NCBI GenBank assembly: GCA_015499985.1
Contig: JAAAUF010001005.1
Coordinates: forward strand, 1 to 14,443
From: Haplosporangium gracile
Taxonomy: Eukaryota; Mortierellomycota; Mortierellomycetes; Mortierellales; Mortierellaceae
Length of the DNA stretch: 14,443 nt
Reading direction: 5' to 3'
The notes below the pieces were generated by a model. The model was not told the DNA's origin and did not search any database. It was given only the letters and a program-made list of their open reading frames with translations. A program made the position numbers and the translations under genes. Shown piece after piece: positions 8,477 to 14,443 of the stretch (within the stretch, counting starts at the first letter, position 1; every line of letters begins with the position of its first letter).

Positions 8477-11400
8477 ATGACTTCGCCCAACAATGGACAC
8501 CACCCACAGGAACCCCAATTACCTTCCTCACCACCATTATCACCAGCACCCTCAGACATCGTCGACACCAACCACAGCGTCATCCGTCACCAACTAGTAG
8601 AGAACAATAGCCCCATCCATTCACATTACCCTCATCCTAATCCAAGCCCCCAGACCAGCCCTCATCAATTCCTCAATCCCTCCCGCATCTACAACTCCCT
8701 CCGCAAAGATGCCATTCACCACAACATCGATTCTCGTACTGTCGACCGCGCATCCACTGTGAGCGAACGCTCCGGAGCACGACACCATCATCCCAACAAA
8801 GTCTCATCTGTTTCCATGCCCCAATTGCTGGCGGAGGCTGAGATGGATGACCTTAGTCGATCCGCTAATCACGAACGACAGTCGATAGCGCGCTCAGACA
8901 TGAATTTACAAGCAGAGTCCGGCACCAGAGAGCGCAGAGAGCGCAAGAGAAGAGTCGATCGACTGCAGCTCTCTCCTCGCCCGCACGGTCACCCTTCCAG
9001 GAGTATCGAATCTCCTACTCCATCCGTCACTCCTCTCTCGCCAAATTCGATAAGGTCAGGAAAGAGTCGCCACTCTTTTACTCGCCGTACCACCGAGGAG
9101 ACTTTAGCAGCGCGAGCAGCAGCCGCCGTAGAGCTGGCGGACCAGCAGAACCTTAAGGTTATTACCAGGAGCATGAGCAGCTATCGGGTGGTCCATATGC
9201 TGTATCAAACTGACGCTGATCTCTTTGACACCATTCAAGACTGGAAGGAGAGGCATCCTGGTCTATGGGTGGACGATGCCATCAACGCCTTTGGTAATTG
9301 TATTATCATGTACTCAAATATCTATTCCTTCGTGTGCATGAAGATAATAGAGGAAAATGATCTAACCAGTCCATGTTATGCCACATCTAGCTTCTGTAAG
9401 GGGCTCTGACGCATTGGCTCAGCTCGTGTATTCAACAGAGGCATTCGACCTGGTTCTCAAGTATAGTGCTTCTCACGAAGTCCTTGGACCCATCTTTGAC
9501 AACCATATCCGACATAGCCAATCCTTACGGTCACCATCCATTGCTACGCGGTCGTCCTTTACAAATAATCAACAAGGTCTTGGATGTGACGGATCATTCA
9601 GGACGTCATCGCCACTAGAATCTCCCTATCAGCCTTCACAGGCCATCCAAACCACCGTGGACTCAACAGGATCGCCTTCTATAAAACATTGCCCTTCGGT
9701 CATATCGCGACTCCGGCATTCACCGGCGAAGCTGTTTACTCGACCAGCGTCTCCAAGTTCCTCAATCAATTATTCAACCACATCACCAACAACACCATGG
9801 AATGTCACAGGAGATCAACCCAATTCGAGCACTGCATACCTGGACAACCCTTCCATGTATCAACAGCAACCACAGCAAGCTGGCGTCCCAGTGTCGCCAC
9901 CTCAATACCCATTTCAACCTCTCGAGTCACTGGACTGCTCGACCGATCTGTTTCCGAGTGTACAGTCTTCGACTGTCATAAGTAACTCTGCGCAGACCAG
10001 CGGGATGAGTTACATGTCTGATGCCAATACCCCTCACCAATACGGTCCATACCCACCGCCACCATCAGCACCATCATTTCCAATGCCATTCCATAATGAA
10101 CAGCAGTCATCACGCCATATGTACAGCCACGAAGAGCAACAGCAGCGGCAACAACAACAAGCACCAGAAGATCATCGACGGGTTCGGAAACGGAGGAGTC
10201 AACGACCGAGCAAGGCCAAGATGAGGGAGTGGAAGATCCAACTCCATCGACGCGATTTTCAGCTGGCAATGTTAAAGGAGGGATTGTTTCTGGAGCTGGA
10301 AAAGTCGATCGACTCGGATGCAGTTTATGTGAAAGTGCTGGCACCTTTCTGGAGGCTCGCAGAGGAGGCACAGACAACCAACTGCAAGGCCGAACTCGCC
10401 GTAAGTCAATCACTCCTTTCCTTTTGTCACTTGGAGCCTAATTTTTGCAACTAAAAACATGGTTGGTGCATTTTTTTCTTACTAGAGTTCAATCTTGCCT
10501 TCAATCCCATACATATCAAGGATCTTTCCGGCCATCTCGCGACTGTTCCCTTGCTTGAATCAACCCGGACTGGAACAAAGGAGAGAGACCGTGTTGTTCA
10601 AAACAGCTCGTCTGACCGATTTCCATCTTGCAGAGCCAGGTAGGAGATGGTCCGACGTTGTGCGACACGCTGGTGCTATCCGGAAGGACGGAACTCATGT
10701 TGGATCTCACAGTGGCACCGATAGTCGACCAGGCTTCTTTCAGACCAGTCGTCGAGGCTACTTGGTAGGATGCAGATACTTATCTCTTTGACAAGCAGGA
10801 TAAGGACCTCTATGCAAGCAGGTAGACTCATTCGCCTCAATTATTTTTTCTTGGACTCTTTAGGTGAACAGCGTAATGATGCGAACAGAGTCTCGAAATC
10901 ATCCCTATGGTCGCAAGATGGGGCTACGATCTGCTCTAAGGCGTGGGGCCTACCAAAAGCTGTACGTCGACTTGTACTCTGGCTTGGCCTCGTGCACACC
11001 GCAACGTCTTTTACTCATAACTTCCTCTTTCTGTCTGTCCTTCATATAGATTCGCACTGCACGATGGACCATTCAGATCACAGTCAAAATCGATGAACGA
11101 TGCAAACTATAGAGCACAACTTAGAGTCAAATGGGCACGACGATTCTGGAGGAGTCAGCCTTTGGACCTTGTCAATGCGTATTATGGCGAGCGGATTGGT
11201 GTTTACTTTGCTTGGCTAGGCCACTATACAAAGTGGTTGACTCTACCAGCTGTCGTAGGAATGGCAGTGTTCGTCTTTGGTGTCATCAACGCCGCACGGT
11301 AAGACGACGATTCATATTTCAATTTTTTTTTTACCATAGCATCATGTAAAACAAATCAAAAAATCTAATTTTCATCTCCTCCAACTCAACCTCTTTCCTC

Positions 11401-13136
11401 AACATAGTCTCAATAAGCTGGATGCAACACCCAACGCCCTGTTTGCGATCTTTGACAATGTGCTCACCATGCCGTTTGCACTATTCATGTCAATGTGGTC
11501 AACAGTCTACATCGAATTCTGGAAGCGTGCCAACCAATACTATGCCTTTCGCTGGAACATGATCGACTATGAGAGAGTCGAGCTTCCCAGGACAGAGTTT
11601 CGAGCGACCAGAGTTAGGTTTTCGCCCGTGACGGGAAAACGCGAGTTGTACTATCCTGTCTACTGGAAGGCGCTTCGTCTCTTTGCCAGTTCTGTCGCCG
11701 TCATTATCGCCGTATGTTGCGTTCTCCCTTTTTTTTTGCAGATGGTCGTCTTTTCCCCCTCCCCTTGTTTTTGACGCTTTTTTCTCTTGTTGGCTTTGTA
11801 GGTATTGGTTGTTATTGGATCGGTTGCTTGTCTCATGATATTCAAGTCGTGGTGTAGACATCACCTTGGTGGTCCCTACGCAACAATTGTGGCCACTGCC
11901 ATGCTTAACCTGATTATCATCATTATTCTTGGAGAGGTAGGAGACATGGTGCTAGTCATGATCTATTTGCTTCTGCTGTCCGTGGTCTTTAACGCAGCTC
12001 TTTTATTTTTGACATAATAGATATGGTGCCGTCTGGCGAAATGGTTGACTGACAAGGAGAACCACAAATACACCGATGCTTACGAAGGTAACTGAAGTGG
12101 CACTTTGGGATGCGAACCTGCGCATGTCTGTGAGACCAACCAAATCAGCTTCTCCTGTTCCACTGCGTAGATTCTCTCATTATCAAGCGTTATCTTTTCG
12201 ACTTTGCCAATATGTATGCCACACTGTTCTACTACGCATTCTTCAAGGCGCCAGTAAGTTATCTGCTATGCTATTTTTTTTTTTTAGCTTCTCTGCGGTG
12301 CATCCCTTTTGTCCTTACAAGGATAGATACATTTATTTCTAACGAAGCCTCATTTTTTATTTGAATTTCAGTTTGGTGGCAAGGTGTTGCACAGACCCGA
12401 TCTGAGGGACACATGCCTCTACGACTCGTGCATCACTGAACTCACTGTACAGTTGGCAGTCGTGTTCATCGGCAAACAGTTCCTCAACGGTCTTTTCGAG
12501 ATGGTTTTTCCGTAAGTTGGACAAAAGCATATGGGCAGCTGTCATCTTCGATTTTTTTTGTCGTAAGCACAACGGAACCAGTAACGGAGAATAGTGGCGC
12601 AAATGCTAACAGGTTACAATTTGATAGGTGGATCAAGAGAACATGGAACAGGAAAAAGATTCTTGCGGAACAGGCACTGAAGAGACTAGAGTTTCTCCAG
12701 ACACGGAAGCAGAGCAGGACGCCACAGTGGGTCAAGGATGATGAGCTTCCTAGCTATGACGGGCGGATCCTGAAATGCTATCGGAAGACAGGTACACAAA
12801 AACTCAATTGCTGTTTTTCATGTTGCTCGATTTCTGTTGACATTATCGAACACAGACAGTAACGACAGTTGCCTCGATAAAAAAAAAAATGACACCTACT
12901 AGTTATCCAGTTTGGGTTTTGCACTCTATTTGTCACATCATTTCCTGTGGCTCCCGCGTTTGCATTGATCAACAACTGGGTTGACCTGCGAATGGAGGCA
13001 TATCGCCTGTTGACACAGTACCGCCGACCCATCGCCTATCGCGCTCAGGACATTGGTAAAAAAACACGGCAGCTTTAAGATGACTGAGTGATGGGATAGT
13101 ACCACTTGTTTATTTATGATTCATGAATATAACCAT

Positions 13137-13175
<39 letters not shown>

Positions 13176-14225
13176 GGTGTGGACATGACGATAGGAATGT
13201 GGGAAAAAATCATGGAGTTCGTATCGTTCACGTCAGTCATCACAAACGCAGCAATTATCGCATTCAGTTCCCTCTGGATCAAACAGAACCTATTCATCAA
13301 ATACCTCCATGCAACCAACGACGAAGAACTCCTTGCCGCCCAACTAGGCTTTATACTAGTCTTTGAACATGTCGTATTCCTGTTCAAGATTATCCTTCGC
13401 GCTGCGATCCCAAATGTACCCCTGACCATCAAGTTGGCGGTCCAGCGGTCAAAATACATGAGTCGTGTTGCGAACGAGGGGTTGGATTCGGAGATGGATG
13501 AAGATTATGAGGATGATGATATGGATAGTCTGAGCCAGTCGGATGAGACGGATAGTCAGTCGGAGGAGGATGATGACGATGATGATGGGATGGTGTCTAG
13601 GACAGGGTCGAGACTTTGGCGTGCACAGACTCATCTGGGTATTGGATCGACCACAGGAATCGGCGGTGAGATGGAAGGCGGTCAAGCTATTAGTACGACG
13701 GGAGCCAAGAACAGTCGCCTTAGACTGGGTACGGCCCGTTCGTGGAGTAGTCGTGTCCTCCACTTTGGAGAGTCGTCGTCAAAGAGGAAGGCGAGCAACA
13801 AGAAGAAGGATCAGAAAGAAGTCAAGGATGCAGGATTGAGAGGCAAGGGCAGTGCAGCAACACTGTCGGCAGCCATGGCAGGAGCGCTACCCAAGATCCA
13901 AGAGATTCCACCGAGTATTCGATCGTGGAGTCTTGCAGGGAATAGCGGGGCTGGAATTAGCATAGAGAGAATGAGGCGAACGGAGGATTTTGATGATAAA
14001 GCGCCTGACGGATGTGGAGTTGGTGTCTTGCCTCGGCAATATCTACAACACCAACAGGAAATGATACAGCATCGACCCTCACTTGTACAGTCGCCTGCTC
14101 TCGGGATTGACCGCCCTTTACACCCGAGTCAGTTTCTGTGCAGCCATCGACGGCTACCGATACCCCAGCGTGCCAACACCGAGATGGATGGCGATTGGGT
14201 GGTCCTAGAGGAGAAAGGAATGTAA
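8477..14225 (+). CDS. Anoctamin (TMEM16-family scramblase/channel) with long N- and C-terminal extensions
   Basis: Thirteen exons join in frame: 8477-9293, 9391-10400, 10486-10764, 10864-10961, 11050-11298, 11408-11711, 11802-11936, 12021-12087, 12171-12253, 12372-12511, 12628-12791, 12903-13055, 13195-14225 (1509 residues). All twelve introns are GT-AG, 83-139 bases. Residues 1-545 are mostly disordered with one helical-looking island (226-315). The dimerisation domain (about 550-745) has [24 protein letters not shown] and [18 protein letters not shown]. The membrane core (about 770-1240) has [53 protein letters not shown] and [19 protein letters not shown], fitting the family's ten helices. 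Of six calcium ligands, N1053, E1057, D1143 and E1147 are present; the two in helix 7 are C1111 and K1114. The tail has an acidic run (1257-1287) and a basic cluster (1363-1371). Anoctamins scramble lipids or conduct ions in the plasma membrane or ER; which applies here is unknown. ATG 8477 is the first in-frame ATG after the CT-rich leader. Confidence 0.92.
13141..13172 (+). repeat. (CT)16 microsatellite in anoctamin intron 12
   Basis: Sixteen uninterrupted CT units inside the intron at 13056-13194, ending 22 bases before its AG acceptor. It occupies the place of the polypyrimidine tract, so its length could influence splicing of the last exon (inference). Confidence 0.85.
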
Positions 14226-14443
14226 ACGTAGAAGGTGACAATAAGAAAGTGCTGTGTAGTAAAAGAGACCGTGCGCATCTAGAGCGACGATAGATATTTT
14301 TCGTACACAGTTTTATCTGCCCAAGGAGGCATTTGGTAGCAAAAAAGGCTACATACCCAAACTCTTCCGAGCGCTATCCATCAGTCATAGTCCGGTCCAC
14401 AACCTGGCTCTGCGCAACAATTGCCGCTGCTCCTCACAGCTTC
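14226..14443. other. 3' flank of the anoctamin gene, with a possible end of a converging gene
   Basis: The anoctamin 3' region has only a weak polyadenylation-like AATAAG just after the stop. On the minus strand, 14443-14381 is open for 20 codons to a TGA and contains CCAEPGCGPDYD, which could be the C-terminus of a neighbour beyond the right edge. A plus-strand frame is also open from about 14310 to the edge. Too short to assign. Confidence 0.3.

Noticed and set aside
9976..10413. 145-codon minus-strand frame
   Set aside because: Antisense shadow of anoctamin exon 2, whose frame carries the dimerisation-domain motif [12 protein letters not shown].
10486..10643. Alternative acceptor at 10487 for anoctamin exon 3, giving a protein-like frame [13 protein letters not shown]
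   Set aside because: It reaches TAG at 10641 with no usable donor. The acceptor at 10485 keeps frame to [18 protein letters not shown], which matches the anoctamin dimerisation domain.
9294..13194. Repeated in-frame stops across the anoctamin locus, suggesting a pseudogene
   Set aside because: Every stop falls in a GT-AG intron of 83-139 bases with matching phase; the spliced frame is intact over 1510 codons including the stop.

Overview
This window is eukaryotic and almost certainly fungal. Genes are interrupted by short GT-AG introns (83-239 bases), intergenic DNA is rich in pyrimidine tracts, and proteins carry long Ser/Pro/Gln/His-rich disordered arms. An early-diverging fungus such as a Mortierella-like Mucoromycota is my best guess, from gene style only (inference). 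I see no prokaryotic, viral, transposon, CRISPR, rRNA or tRNA feature.

Layout, left to right. (1) 1-712, minus: the 5' end of a hexokinase gene that continues past the left edge. It has a probable 5' intron and a second, in-frame ATG upstream of it. (2) 713-3548: a 2.8 kb gap with no gene I can name. It holds TATA-like boxes on opposite strands, one well-formed plus-strand intron, and several short coding-like islands that I could not assemble. (3) 3549-6415, minus: a three-exon gene for an 824-residue protein. A predicted N-myristoylated, roughly 540-residue disordered arm precedes a LaeA/UMTA-like SAM-dependent methyltransferase domain. (4) 6416-8476: a divergent intergenic region with GT-rich simple repeats, a 23-base A tract and a CT-rich leader. 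(5) 8477-14225, plus: a 13-exon gene for a 1509-residue anoctamin (TMEM16 family) with a very long N-terminal arm and a long acidic/basic tail. (6) 14226-14443: 3' flank, possibly with the end of a converging minus-strand gene.

I rebuilt the methyltransferase (2 introns) and anoctamin (12 introns) by hand from splice sites, phase and family motifs. Every junction keeps frame, and anoctamin exon plus intron lengths add up exactly to the gene span. The three genes look functionally unrelated: sugar phosphorylation, methyl transfer, and lipid scrambling or ion conduction at a membrane. I see no cluster logic. The most notable points are the anoctamin's partly lost calcium site, the myristoylation signal on the methyltransferase, and the unexplained coding-like islands at about 1.86-2.6 kb.
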